Made by a program: the position numbers and the translations under genes
Notes under the pieces: model-generated
What the model saw: the letters and a program-made list of their open reading frames with translations, nothing else
Database searches by the model: none
What the model was told of the DNA's origin: nothing
Origin: Spirosoma radiotolerans
GTDB taxonomy: Bacteria; Bacteroidota; Bacteroidia; Cytophagales; Spirosomataceae
Length of the DNA: 64,000 bases
Direction of reading: 5' to 3'
Assembly: GCF_000974425.1 (NCBI RefSeq)
Contig: NZ_CP010429.1
Location: forward strand, 5,503,501-5,567,500
In this document: positions 54,479 through 62,965 of the stretch, one piece after another
Layout: each line of letters starts with the position of its first letter
Position numbering within the stretch: position 1 is the first letter of the stretch

Positions 54479-55615
54479 ATGAGACATTCCATTCTGACCG
54501 CGCTGCTCATTACCCCTTCGCTGCTCTGGGCGCAAGGCGGTTCATTTACCCTGAACGGGAAATTACCAGCTTATAAAGCGCCTGCTAAAGCGTATCTACG
54601 CTATATGGAACGAGGTACGGCTAAAATGGACTCAACCAAAATCCAGAACGGCTTATTCTCGTTCAAAGGAACGATTGAGAACCCAGCCCAGGCCACCCTG
54701 TTCGTCGACAAACTAGGAACTGGTTTTAGCCGTACCCGCCCCACGGCCACCAGCAGTCTCTATCTGGAGCCAGGTACCATCACCGTAACCAGTTCCGATT
54801 CGCTCGATAATGCCATCGCCAGTGGCACTCCGCTGAATACTGATTATCAGAAGCTGAACGCGATGATGAAGCCCGCTACCGACAAAATGGCCCAACTTAT
54901 GAGAGAATACCGGGCCTTAACGCCGGAGCAACGCAAGTCGAAGGAACTTGAAGAAGCCCTGGACAAGCGTTACGAAGCCATTGAAGCCGATCAAAAGAAG
55001 ATCCGGGCGCAGTTCATTAAGGAGAATCCATCCAGCTTAGTTAGCCTGGACGCCTTACAGCGGTACTCGTATACGCCAGACTACGCCGAGGTAGGCCCCT
55101 TGTTTGATGGCTTGTCCGATAAAATAAAGACCAGCAAAGGCGGTCAGGAATACGCAAAACTGCTGGCAACGATTAAAGCGACTTCGATTGGGTCAATGGC
55201 TCCCGAGTTTACCCAGGCAGACACATCGGGTAAGAGCGTAGCCTTAAGCAGTTTCCACGGAAAATATGTACTGGTTGACTTCTGGGCGAGCTGGTGCGGT
55301 CCCTGCCGGGCCGAAAACCCGAATGTGGTAAAGAACTTCCACCAATATAAAGACAAGAACTTCACCGTTTTAGGTGTTTCGCTGGATCGGCCGAACGCCC
55401 GGGAAGCCTGGTTGAAAGCCATTCATAAAGATGGGCTGGACTGGACGCAGGTTTCGGATCTGAAATTCTGGGATAATGAAGTCGCCAGGCAGTATGGCAT
55501 CCGGTCCATTCCCCAGAACTTTCTAATTGGTCCCGATGGTAAAATCGTGGCCAAAAATGTTCGGGGCGAGGAGCTGGGCAAAAAATTAGAAGAAATCCTG
55601 GCGACTAAACCCTGA
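54479..55615 (+). CDS. TlpA-family thiol-disulfide reductase with DUF4369 N-terminal domain
   Basis: This 378-residue exported thioredoxin-fold protein has a signal peptide ending LLWAQ. Residues about 22-120 are a DUF4369-type beta domain (GSFTLNGKLPAYKAPAKAYL). A helical linker rich in Glu and Lys follows at about 120-200. The C-terminal thioredoxin domain carries DFWASWCGPCRAENP with the CGPC active site and the conserved cis-Pro in IRSIPQNFL. It probably reduces or isomerises disulfides in the periplasm. It lies 11 bases before a cysteine-synthase-type gene and is likely co-transcribed with it. Confidence 0.92.
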   Translation: MRHSILTALLITPSLLWAQGGSFTLNGKLPAYKAPAKAYLRYMERGTAKMDSTKIQNGLFSFKGTIENPAQATLFVDKLGTGFSRTRPTATSSLYLEPGTITVTSSDSLDNAIASGTPLNTDYQKLNAMMKPATDKMAQLMREYRALTPEQRKSKELEEALDKRYEAIEADQKKIRAQFIKENPSSLVSLDALQRYSYTPDYAEVGPLFDGLSDKIKTSKGGQEYAKLLATIKATSIGSMAPEFTQADTSGKSVALSSFHGKYVLVDFWASWCGPCRAENPNVVKNFHQYKDKNFTVLGVSLDRPNAREAWLKAIHKDGLDWTQVSDLKFWDNEVARQYGIRSIPQNFLIGPDGKIVAKNVRGEELGKKLEEILATKP

Positions 55616-55626
55616 TAATCAACCGC

Positions 55627-56694
55627 ATGACGTCACCTATCGAACCGACTATAAAGCCGGCTATTCAGGAAAAATTTGAGCACCTCTGGCATTTGGTTGG
55701 CAATACACCTATGCTGGAATTATTCTATACCGACCGGGGCCAGCCGCGCTCGCTCTACGTCAAGTGCGAACACTACAACCTGACTGGCAGCATGAAAGAC
55801 CGCATGGCGCTGCATGTGCTGCACCAGGCCTATCGGGAAGGGAACATCCGGCCGGGCGACCGCATCGTCGAAGCAACCAGCGGTAGTTCGGGCATTGCGT
55901 TTTCGGCGGTGGGGCGTGCGTTGGGGCATCCCGTCACGATCATTATGCCAGCAGGCATCAGCCAGGAGCGTATCGATATCATTCGGAGCCTGGGTGCCGA
56001 CATTGTGCTTTTTACCAAAGAAGAAGGCGGTTTTATGGGGGCCATCCGACGGTCAGAGGAACTGGCCGCCAGCGATCCGCAGGTGTTTCTGCCTCGTCAG
56101 TTCGCCAACAAATACAACGCCGACGCCCACCGCCTGACTACGGGCAAGGAAATCTGGCTGCAACTCCAGAGCGTGGACATTACTCCCGATGCGTTTGTGG
56201 CAGGTGTCGGAACGGGCGGAACGGTTATGGGTGTGGGGCGTTACCTCAAATCCCGCAAACCCGACATTCGCATTCACCCGCTCGAGCCCGCTGAGTCGCC
56301 AACACTCTCGGTAGGGCATAAAACCGGAACGCACCGGATTCAGGGCTTTTTCGACGAATTCATTCCGGATATTCTAAAACTAGATGAACTGGATCACATT
56401 GTCCAGGCCAATGACGGCGATTCGATATTAGTGGCCCAAAAACTGGCCCTCCAACTGGGCGTAGCGGTGGGTATTTCATCGGGTGCCAACCTGATCGGGG
56501 CCATCAACCTTCAGCGCGAACTGGGCCCTGAAGCCCGTGTCGTGACGATTCTTTGCGACAGTAACAAGAAATACCTCAGCACAGATTTGGTTCGGGAAGA
56601 GCCCATAAAACCGGGCTATGTTGCCCCCGATATTGACTTTACCGACTACCGGCCCATCAGCCGACTGTTGGTGGGCCGACCGGGTGTTTTCTGA
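55627..56694 (+). CDS. PLP-dependent cysteine synthase family protein
   Basis: This 355-residue fold-type II PLP enzyme has WHLVGNTPMLEL at the N-terminus, NLTGSMKDRMALHVL with the PLP Lys, EATSGSSGIAFSAVGR binding the substrate carboxylate, and GVGTGGTVMGVGRYLK binding the cofactor phosphate. The group includes O-acetylserine sulfhydrylase and cystathionine beta-synthase without the CBS domains; no CBS pair is present here. SGSS replaces the more usual SGNT substrate loop, so the substrate may not be O-acetylserine. The enzyme is cytosolic. Confidence 0.88.
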   Translation: MTSPIEPTIKPAIQEKFEHLWHLVGNTPMLELFYTDRGQPRSLYVKCEHYNLTGSMKDRMALHVLHQAYREGNIRPGDRIVEATSGSSGIAFSAVGRALGHPVTIIMPAGISQERIDIIRSLGADIVLFTKEEGGFMGAIRRSEELAASDPQVFLPRQFANKYNADAHRLTTGKEIWLQLQSVDITPDAFVAGVGTGGTVMGVGRYLKSRKPDIRIHPLEPAESPTLSVGHKTGTHRIQGFFDEFIPDILKLDELDHIVQANDGDSILVAQKLALQLGVAVGISSGANLIGAINLQRELGPEARVVTILCDSNKKYLSTDLVREEPIKPGYVAPDIDFTDYRPISRLLVGRPGVF

Positions 56695-57055
56695 TTGCGG
56701 TCCACGGTTTCAGGCATGTAAACGGGCGCAGGCCGGGTAAAAGAACGAAGGGAAAGGGCTTTAGTTATCCTCCGGGGGCTGTGTCCTCACAGCCTCCAGA
56801 AAACGGGGAACATTCATAGTAAAAGAGCTGAATCAGGCAACAACTGTTTTCTATGAGTATTTGGATGAGCGACTATACGGCGGGTCTGACCGCAAACCGG
56901 TTATTAATGGCGAAAACCAGACCCTGCAAATGGGCTAAAAACCAGATCAGGGGCCATTTCCATGTCATGGAACTAGCCATCGGATTAAGCCGCTCAAACC
57001 TAACCACCTGACTACAAATCGTCTACAAAACCGAAACCTTTAACGCAACTCAATA
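56695..57055. other. 361-bp spacer upstream of the Gfo/Idh/MocA gene
   Basis: It contains the hairpin at 56774-56797 and a 40-codon open stretch ending at 56938 that reads like a gene remnant. The rest shows no recognisable gene or promoter. Confidence 0.4.
56774..56797. repeat. Intergenic hairpin with CTGTGTCCTCACAG core, second copy
   Basis: Ten-base arms (56774-56783 and 56788-56797, one G-T wobble) flank TCCT. The core and loop are the same as in 5042-5075, while the outer arms differ. Confidence 0.6.
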
Positions 57056-58375
57056 ATGAAAAAGGAACAGCCAATTAATCGCCGGGATTTTGTCGGGAAA
57101 GCGGCCACAGCCGTGGCCGGATTTATGATCGTTCCCCGCTTTGTTCTGGGCGGCAAACGACCCGATGGCACAGCCTACACCGCCCCCAGCGATGTCATTT
57201 CACTGGGTTTTATTGGCACAGGCAAGCAGGGAAGAGGGCTGACAACATCATTCCTGAACACAAACGAAACCCGGATTGTGGCCATCAGTGAGGTTTACAA
57301 AGCAAAAGCCCAACTGACTTTAGATCGGATTAAAGACCATTACGCCAAGAATACCCAGCTTGGCACCTTCTCCGATATTCCCGTTTATGCGGACTTCAGG
57401 GAGATCTTGGCGCGCAAGGATGTCGACGCCGTTGTGATTGCCGCTCCCGACCATTGGCACGCTGCCATGGCCGTTCGGGCCGCCGAAGCCGGGAAAGACA
57501 TCTACTGCGAAAAGCCGCTGGCACTGACTGTTAAAGAAGGCCGCGCCATGGTCAATGCTACCCGGAAATACAACCGTGTTTTTCAGACGGGTAGCATGCA
57601 ACGCTCCTGGCCCGAGTTTCGGCAGACAGCTGAGTTGATCCGAAACGGCTACATTGGCGACGTCAAAAGCATTAAGGTCAATGTAGGGCCACCACCGGTT
57701 CCCTACAATCTGCCGGCCGAACCCGTTCCTGAAGGACTGGACTGGCCATCCTGGCTTGGCCCAAACGCACCCGTGCCGTTCAACGCTGAGCTGGCTCCTC
57801 CCCTTTCGAAGGACGTCTTTCCGAATTGGCGAAACTATCGGGAATTCGGCGGGGGCATGGTGACGGATTGGGGCGCGCACATGTTCGATATTGTGCAGTG
57901 GGCGTTGGATATGGACAACAGTGGTCCGGTAGAAGTCATTGCCCCGGATGGCAAAGAGCATCCATTTCTGACCTATCGCTATGATAATGGCATTACGATG
58001 ACTCACCAGCCCTGGGAGTGGAACAACGCGATTCTGTTTACCGGAACGGAGGGCGAACTTCGGGTACAGCGCAGAAAGCTGGAAACAACCCCCGCTTCGC
58101 TGGCAACGAAAGTTATTGGCGAAACCGAAAAACACGTGTACGCCAGCGAAAACCATTACAAGGATTTTTTGAACGCCATGCGCAAACGGAGCAAGCCCAT
58201 TTGCGACGTAGAAGTGGGCCACCGGACGGCATCGGTCTGCAACATTGGCAACATCGCCTATCAGCTCAAACGCTCACTCGCCTGGAACCCCAAAAAGGAA
58301 TCCTTTAAGGATGACCCCGAAGCCAATGCCTTGCTCGGCCGACCCATGAATAAGGAATGGGGCATTAAATTGTAA
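57056..58375 (+). CDS. Gfo/Idh/MocA family oxidoreductase, Tat-exported
   Basis: This 439-residue NAD(P)-dependent sugar dehydrogenase-type protein has a Tat signal (INRRDFVGKAATAVAGFM) with the twin Arg, so it is folded with its cofactor before export. The Rossmann fold follows (ISLGFIGTGKQGRGL). The EKP motif is in YCEKPLALTVKEGR, and the C-terminal half contains REFGGGMVTDWGAHMFD with the likely catalytic Asp and His. Exported members oxidise or interconvert sugars through 3-keto forms, which are the substrates of DUF1080 proteins like those at 9.8-12.6 kb. That link is inference, since the two loci are 45 kb apart. Confidence 0.93.
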   Translation: MKKEQPINRRDFVGKAATAVAGFMIVPRFVLGGKRPDGTAYTAPSDVISLGFIGTGKQGRGLTTSFLNTNETRIVAISEVYKAKAQLTLDRIKDHYAKNTQLGTFSDIPVYADFREILARKDVDAVVIAAPDHWHAAMAVRAAEAGKDIYCEKPLALTVKEGRAMVNATRKYNRVFQTGSMQRSWPEFRQTAELIRNGYIGDVKSIKVNVGPPPVPYNLPAEPVPEGLDWPSWLGPNAPVPFNAELAPPLSKDVFPNWRNYREFGGGMVTDWGAHMFDIVQWALDMDNSGPVEVIAPDGKEHPFLTYRYDNGITMTHQPWEWNNAILFTGTEGELRVQRRKLETTPASLATKVIGETEKHVYASENHYKDFLNAMRKRSKPICDVEVGHRTASVCNIGNIAYQLKRSLAWNPKKESFKDDPEANALLGRPMNKEWGIKL

Positions 58376-58386
58376 ATGATGGTGCT

Positions 58387-58416
58387 GTGCAGTCAGGTTC
58401 TTAAACCTGACTGCAC
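58387..58416. terminator. Perfect hairpin after the oxidoreductase gene
   Basis: Thirteen-base exact arms (58387-58399 and 58404-58416) flank four bases. It begins 12 bases after the stop and shares the CAGGTT/AACCTG core with 9643-9662. Confidence 0.6.
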
Positions 58417-58557
58417 CAACCGGATAAAAACGGATACGATCGCGATCAACCGCCCAGTCTGGTTATCTGGAATGCATTAGGATGTCCAATAGACGAACCC
58501 GTAGCTTTGTTTAAAATTTAGTATTATTATTGGAAAAAATTCCCCTGTAGTATTCGT

Positions 58558-59097
58558 GTGAAGAAGGCAATATCGATTGGTTTGTTTGGTTTGCTCCTGC
58601 ACCATATCCTGGCGTATGTACTGGTGTGCGTAGGTACGTGGTGGCAGGCCGAACACGACCTCTCTCAACGGCTCCAGGTATACCGCTCTGTCGATAGCAT
58701 CGTAGAATTTCAGATTCCACTTAAAGACAAGCCTGATGCCAATTCGATCACCCGCACGACGTCGGATGGCTTCACGTATCGAGGACAGTATTATTCAGTC
58801 GTCAGCATGAGTATTCAGGGCGATACCTTGTTCATTGCTAGCCTTCAAACGAACAACGATTCGTTCTGGCAGGGTGATTTGCTGTCGTTCATGCAAGAGC
58901 ACGTATCCGGGGCGGGTAAGTCCCCTGATAAAACCAACACATTGCTGAAACTTTTACTAAAAGAATACTCGCCTACCCCAAGAATTACCTTTTATTTCTC
59001 TTCGCCCCGTTGGCATAACGACATTCGGATTCCCGAAAAACCGTTTCTGTGCCATCAGTTAGCCTTGCGAATTTCTTCTCCACCGCCCGAAGTCTGA
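58558..59097 (+). CDS. Hypothetical protein with N-terminal membrane segment
   Basis: This 179-residue protein starts at GTG. One hydrophobic segment, ISIGLFGLLLHHILAYVLVC, lies near residues 5-24 and is followed by a periplasmic-type polar domain with beta-strand character (GFTYRGQYYSVVSMSIQGDTLF). I do not recognise the family. No ATG in the same frame lies nearby, and the signal anchor starts right at this codon, which supports GTG. It stands alone between hairpin 58387 and the next spacer. Confidence 0.55.
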   Translation: MKKAISIGLFGLLLHHILAYVLVCVGTWWQAEHDLSQRLQVYRSVDSIVEFQIPLKDKPDANSITRTTSDGFTYRGQYYSVVSMSIQGDTLFIASLQTNNDSFWQGDLLSFMQEHVSGAGKSPDKTNTLLKLLLKEYSPTPRITFYFSSPRWHNDIRIPEKPFLCHQLALRISSPPPEV

Positions 59098-59431
59098 AGC
59101 GAACTTCCTGTTCGTTCTGTTTCAAATCAGTCGCTTTAGCGTCTGAACATATTGTCGCACCCGTGAACACAGAACTATAGCTATTGCGAGAATCGTAATA
59201 GCCAAACGGGCTTGCCGTACTTACCCGGCAACGAACAAGATTATCCCGTCGCTACCACTCCCCTATTTCTGTTCAGGTGAACGATATCTGTAATCGTTCG
59301 CACTGTTTTCTATGCCCCGATCAGGCGCACAGAAACAGCATGTGTACGCCATTAACTGATAACAAACACGTTGGTCGTAAACCGCTATCAGATGTAGCAG
59401 GCTGTGACCAACCTCAACTTTGGATTAAATC
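59098..59431. other. 334-bp gene-free spacer
   Basis: I see no convincing gene, terminator or promoter match here. Reading frames that cross it are short and overlap the start of the following gene out of frame. Confidence 0.4.
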
Positions 59432-59986
59432 ATGCCTCATATTCCTTTACCGGACCATTTGCCGGGTATTACGGGCTTGCTCGAATACCGGCTCGATACA
59501 GCTATGCCGATTCGGGAACTGACCCAGTTGCTACTACGGGGCGAATCGACACTCACACAGGGTGAACGCGAGTTGATTGCGGCTCTCGTCTCGTCGCGCA
59601 ATTGCACCAACTTTTGCAATGCCGCCCATACGAAAGCGGCCGACCTGCTTCTGGGCGACGATAAAACAGCGGCTGCGGTAAAAGCCGACATTGAAACTGC
59701 GCCTGTCAGTGACAAGATGAAAGCACTGCTCCAGATTGCCGCCCTGACGCAGCAATCCGGTCGTGCTGTCACGCCGGAGGCCATCGGCCGTGCTCAGGCC
59801 GCTGGTGCCACCGACCGTGAAATTCACGATACAGTCCTGCTTGCCGCCCTGTTTTGTCTGTATAACAAATACGTTGATGGCATGGCGACTGTAACGCCCA
59901 CCGATCCGGCCTATTACGACACGCTGGGCGACCGCATTGTGAACCGGGGATATAACCGTCCACCGGGAGGCTATCCGGCTCAGTAA
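59432..59986 (+). CDS. Carboxymuconolactone decarboxylase (AhpD-like) family protein
   Basis: This 184-residue helical protein fits the CMD/AhpD-like fold: helices around LTQGERELIAALVSSRNC, a redox-type motif NFCNAAHT, then VSDKMKALLQIAALTQ and GATDREIHDTVLLAALFCLYN. The usual CxxCxxxH proton-relay motif is altered: the first Cys sits one residue early (RNCTNFCNAAH, CxxxCxxxH). Family members include alkylhydroperoxidases and decarboxylases; which applies is unknown. It precedes a TonB-dependent receptor by 115 bases, but a shared role is not evident. Confidence 0.85.
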   Translation: MPHIPLPDHLPGITGLLEYRLDTAMPIRELTQLLLRGESTLTQGERELIAALVSSRNCTNFCNAAHTKAADLLLGDDKTAAAVKADIETAPVSDKMKALLQIAALTQQSGRAVTPEAIGRAQAAGATDREIHDTVLLAALFCLYNKYVDGMATVTPTDPAYYDTLGDRIVNRGYNRPPGGYPAQ

Positions 59987-60101
59987 CAGGCACAAAAAAT
60001 TTATACTCAAACCGCTACGTAGCTCTCCCAGCTTCTCCATTGCCCACAGTAGGCTTTGGGAAGGAGAGGGACTGCGTACACTTTACCAAGCATTTCAACT
60101 C

Positions 60102-62897
60102 ATGAACATAAAGAAGCACGCCTTGCTTTACGCATGGCTCTGGCTCATTAGTACCGTCACAATGGCGCAATCGGTAAAGGTAACCGGCCTGGTCATGGAC
60201 CCCGTTACGCGCAAACCACTGCCTGGTGCCAGCATTATCATCAAAGGGCAAAACAAAGGCACGGTAACAGACCATACAGGCTCATTCAGCATCCCGACCA
60301 ATCGAACAGGACCGCTTACGCTCCAGATTTCGATGGTTGGTTATGAACCACAAACGGTTTCGGTAACAAGCGCCAACGCTCCGCTCACGATTCACCTGAA
60401 TTCGGCCACCAGTGAGTTGGATGAAGTGGTCGTAGGCGCTTCCCGCGTTGAAGAGCGTCTGGTTCGGGCTCCGGTTACGATCGAGAAAATGGACGCCCGC
60501 AGCATTCGCGAAACACCATCCGCTACATTCTACGAGGGTATCAATAACCTGAAGGGCGTTGATATGGTGACGAGTGGCCTTACGTATCGGCAAATCAACA
60601 CACGGGGCTTTGCCAGTACAGGCAACAGCCGGTTTCTGCAACTTATCGACGGCGTGGACAATCAGCCCGCCGGGTTCGGCTTTTCAGTAGGTAATATGTT
60701 TGGGTTGAGTGATCTGGATGCCGAAAGTGTAGAGCTGGTGCCCGGTGCGGCCTCGGCCTTATACGGCCCGGCGGCTTTCAACGGAGCCCTGCTGATGACG
60801 AGTAAAGACCCGTTTACGTACCAGGGATTGAGTGTCCAGGCCAAAGTGGGTGTGAATCACCTCAATGACCCCAACCGGAACGCCGGACCGACAGGCGCAG
60901 CCATTTACAATGACCATGCCATCCGTTACGCCAAAGCGTTTGGCAATCGGTTTGCCTTTAAAGTGAATGCGTCCTACATGCGGGGGCTCGACTGGTTTGC
61001 CACCGATTATACCGACGTAAACCAATCGACCCCTTCTGAGCAACGTGGCGCGCAGAACCCGGCCCGGAATGGCCTCAATATTTACGGCGATGAGGTGGTC
61101 AGAACCTTGCCGGGCGCGGGGCAGGTGTCGCGGACGGGCTATCTGGAAAAAGACCTGACCGACTATAACGTGTATAGCCTGAAACTAAACGGAGCGCTCC
61201 ACTACCGAATTACGCCTAAACTCGAAGCCATTTATGCGGTCAATTACGCCAAAGGAACCGCCAATTACACGGGCTCTAATCGCTTTTCGGTCAATGGATT
61301 CTCGCTCACGCAGCACCGGCTGGAAATACGCGGAAAGCAATTTTTTGTCCGCTGGTACAGCAATGCCGAAGACTCGCACGATTCGTACAACACCCGGTCG
61401 CTGGGACAGCAAATCAACCGGACATGGGTCCGCGACCTGAACGGCAACGTCGTAACGCCCGACAAAGCCGATGATACGTGGTTCGCCCGGTACACGGCGG
61501 CCTATAGCGGCACCATCCCGACTGTAACCGGTACCGATCAAACGGCGGCCCGTACCTTCGCCGATCAGGGTCGATTGCTGCCTGGCACGCCCGAATACGA
61601 AGCGCAGAAAAACCGCTTGACGGCCATTCAGGGTTCGGCGGGTGCAGGTATTCTAAGCCAGACTAGCATGTGGCATGCCGACGGTCAGTATAACTTGACG
61701 TCGGCGCTCAACAACGTAGCGGATGTGCTCGTTGGCGGTAATTTCCGTCAGTATAGTTTGTTCACCAACGGTACCCTTTTCGACGATAAAGGGGGGCGGA
61801 TTATCTACCACGAATTCGGTGCCTTTGCCCAGATCAGTAAAGCATTGCTGGCCGACAAACTCAAACTAACGGTATCGGGCCGGTACGATAAAAACCAGAA
61901 CTTCGCGGGATATTTCACGCCCCGTGCCTCGGCAGTATATTCGGCAACGGACCGGCACCATTTCCGGGCCAGTTATCAGACGGGTTTCCGCAACCCCACT
62001 CCTTCTGATCAATTTATTAAACTCTCGGTAGGGCCAACCGTTACGATTTTGGGTGGTGCGCCCAGCAACAGCGCGGGTATGAATGTGTACGAAAATTCGT
62101 ATACAGCTACAAGTGCCAACCTGTTTGGAGCTGGTTTCGGAGCCGATGTAAACAAGGTGGGGCCGCAACAGGCGCTCTTGAACAACAAGGATAAACTGCA
62201 GAAATCGAACGTACCGTACATAGCGCCCGAACGGGTCAATAGTTTCGAAATAGGGTACCGTGGTCTGCTCAATAGCCGCTTGTCGGTCGATGCCAATTAT
62301 TACTACGGCGTTTATACCAACTTCATTCTCAACACGGTTGTGTTACGTCCTGATAGTCCGGTACTGGGGTCAGATGGCAAGCCCAATGCGGCAGCCGCCC
62401 AGGAAATTCTGAATGGTAAGGCGCAGTTGTTCCAGCTTTATACGAACGCCCCCGACAAGGTATCGGCACAGGGGGCCACGCTCGGCCTGACGTATCGGAC
62501 AGCGGGCGGCTACCAGATTGGAGCCAACGGTACGTGGTCATCGTTCAACATACGGAACGCAGATCCTAACAACGTAGCGGCTTTCAATACGCCCCGTTTC
62601 AAAACCAACGTAACGCTCGGCCACCGCAATATTGCACCGAATATCGGTTTCAATGTTGCGTGGCACTGGCAGGAAAGTTTCGACTGGGTGAGTTCGTTCA
62701 ACGCGCTCATTCCCGGACGCGTACCGGCTTACCACTTGCTCGACGCGCAGGTCAACTACCGGGTACCATCGTTGAAAACAGTTCTGAAACTTGGCGCGAC
62801 AAACCTGACGAATCAGTATGTCGTGCAGGCCTATGGGTCTCCGGCGGTAGGCGGACTTTACTATGTATCAATCGTATTTGACCAGGGACTTAAATAA
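60102..62897 (+). CDS. TonB-dependent receptor with CarboxypepD_reg-like domain
   Basis: This 931-residue outer-membrane transporter has a signal peptide ending STVTMAQ. A carboxypeptidase-regulatory-like beta domain (about 25-110; VTGLVMDPVTRKPLPGASI) follows. The plug domain contains DEVVVGASRVEERLVRAPVTIE and ALYGPAAFNGALLMTSKDP, and a 22-strand barrel ends in a terminal phenylalanine-rich strand (YVSIVFDQGLK). It probably imports a ligand such as a siderophore or oligosaccharide using TonB energy. No SusD partner follows, which argues against a classical Sus glycan system. The next gene encodes an MFS transporter 68 bases on, so a two-membrane import route is possible. Confidence 0.92.
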   Translation: MNIKKHALLYAWLWLISTVTMAQSVKVTGLVMDPVTRKPLPGASIIIKGQNKGTVTDHTGSFSIPTNRTGPLTLQISMVGYEPQTVSVTSANAPLTIHLNSATSELDEVVVGASRVEERLVRAPVTIEKMDARSIRETPSATFYEGINNLKGVDMVTSGLTYRQINTRGFASTGNSRFLQLIDGVDNQPAGFGFSVGNMFGLSDLDAESVELVPGAASALYGPAAFNGALLMTSKDPFTYQGLSVQAKVGVNHLNDPNRNAGPTGAAIYNDHAIRYAKAFGNRFAFKVNASYMRGLDWFATDYTDVNQSTPSEQRGAQNPARNGLNIYGDEVVRTLPGAGQVSRTGYLEKDLTDYNVYSLKLNGALHYRITPKLEAIYAVNYAKGTANYTGSNRFSVNGFSLTQHRLEIRGKQFFVRWYSNAEDSHDSYNTRSLGQQINRTWVRDLNGNVVTPDKADDTWFARYTAAYSGTIPTVTGTDQTAARTFADQGRLLPGTPEYEAQKNRLTAIQGSAGAGILSQTSMWHADGQYNLTSALNNVADVLVGGNFRQYSLFTNGTLFDDKGGRIIYHEFGAFAQISKALLADKLKLTVSGRYDKNQNFAGYFTPRASAVYSATDRHHFRASYQTGFRNPTPSDQFIKLSVGPTVTILGGAPSNSAGMNVYENSYTATSANLFGAGFGADVNKVGPQQALLNNKDKLQKSNVPYIAPERVNSFEIGYRGLLNSRLSVDANYYYGVYTNFILNTVVLRPDSPVLGSDGKPNAAAAQEILNGKAQLFQLYTNAPDKVSAQGATLGLTYRTAGGYQIGANGTWSSFNIRNADPNNVAAFNTPRFKTNVTLGHRNIAPNIGFNVAWHWQESFDWVSSFNALIPGRVPAYHLLDAQVNYRVPSLKTVLKLGATNLTNQYVVQAYGSPAVGGLYYVSIVFDQGLK

Positions 62898-62900
62898 ACA

Positions 62901-62954
62901 GTGAACGAGTGAAAGAGCGCCTGGCAAATGGTCTTCGCTCTTTCGCTCATTCAC
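62901..62954 (+). terminator. Imperfect hairpin between receptor and MFS genes
   Basis: Nineteen-base arms (62901-62919 and 62936-62954, two wobble-type differences) flank a 16-base loop. It lies 3 bases after the receptor stop and may attenuate, rather than stop, transcription into the MFS gene. Confidence 0.5.
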
Positions 62955-62965
62955 TCTTTCGCTAT

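Noticed and set aside
56853..56938. Protein-like stretch ending NGENQTLQMG before the Gfo/Idh/MocA gene
   Set aside because: It may be a gene remnant, but it has no start codon or family I can recognise, so it is not called.
57320..58222. 300-codon minus-strand frame inside the Gfo/Idh/MocA gene
   Set aside because: The sense gene has Tat signal, Rossmann motif and EKP motif; the opposite frame has none.
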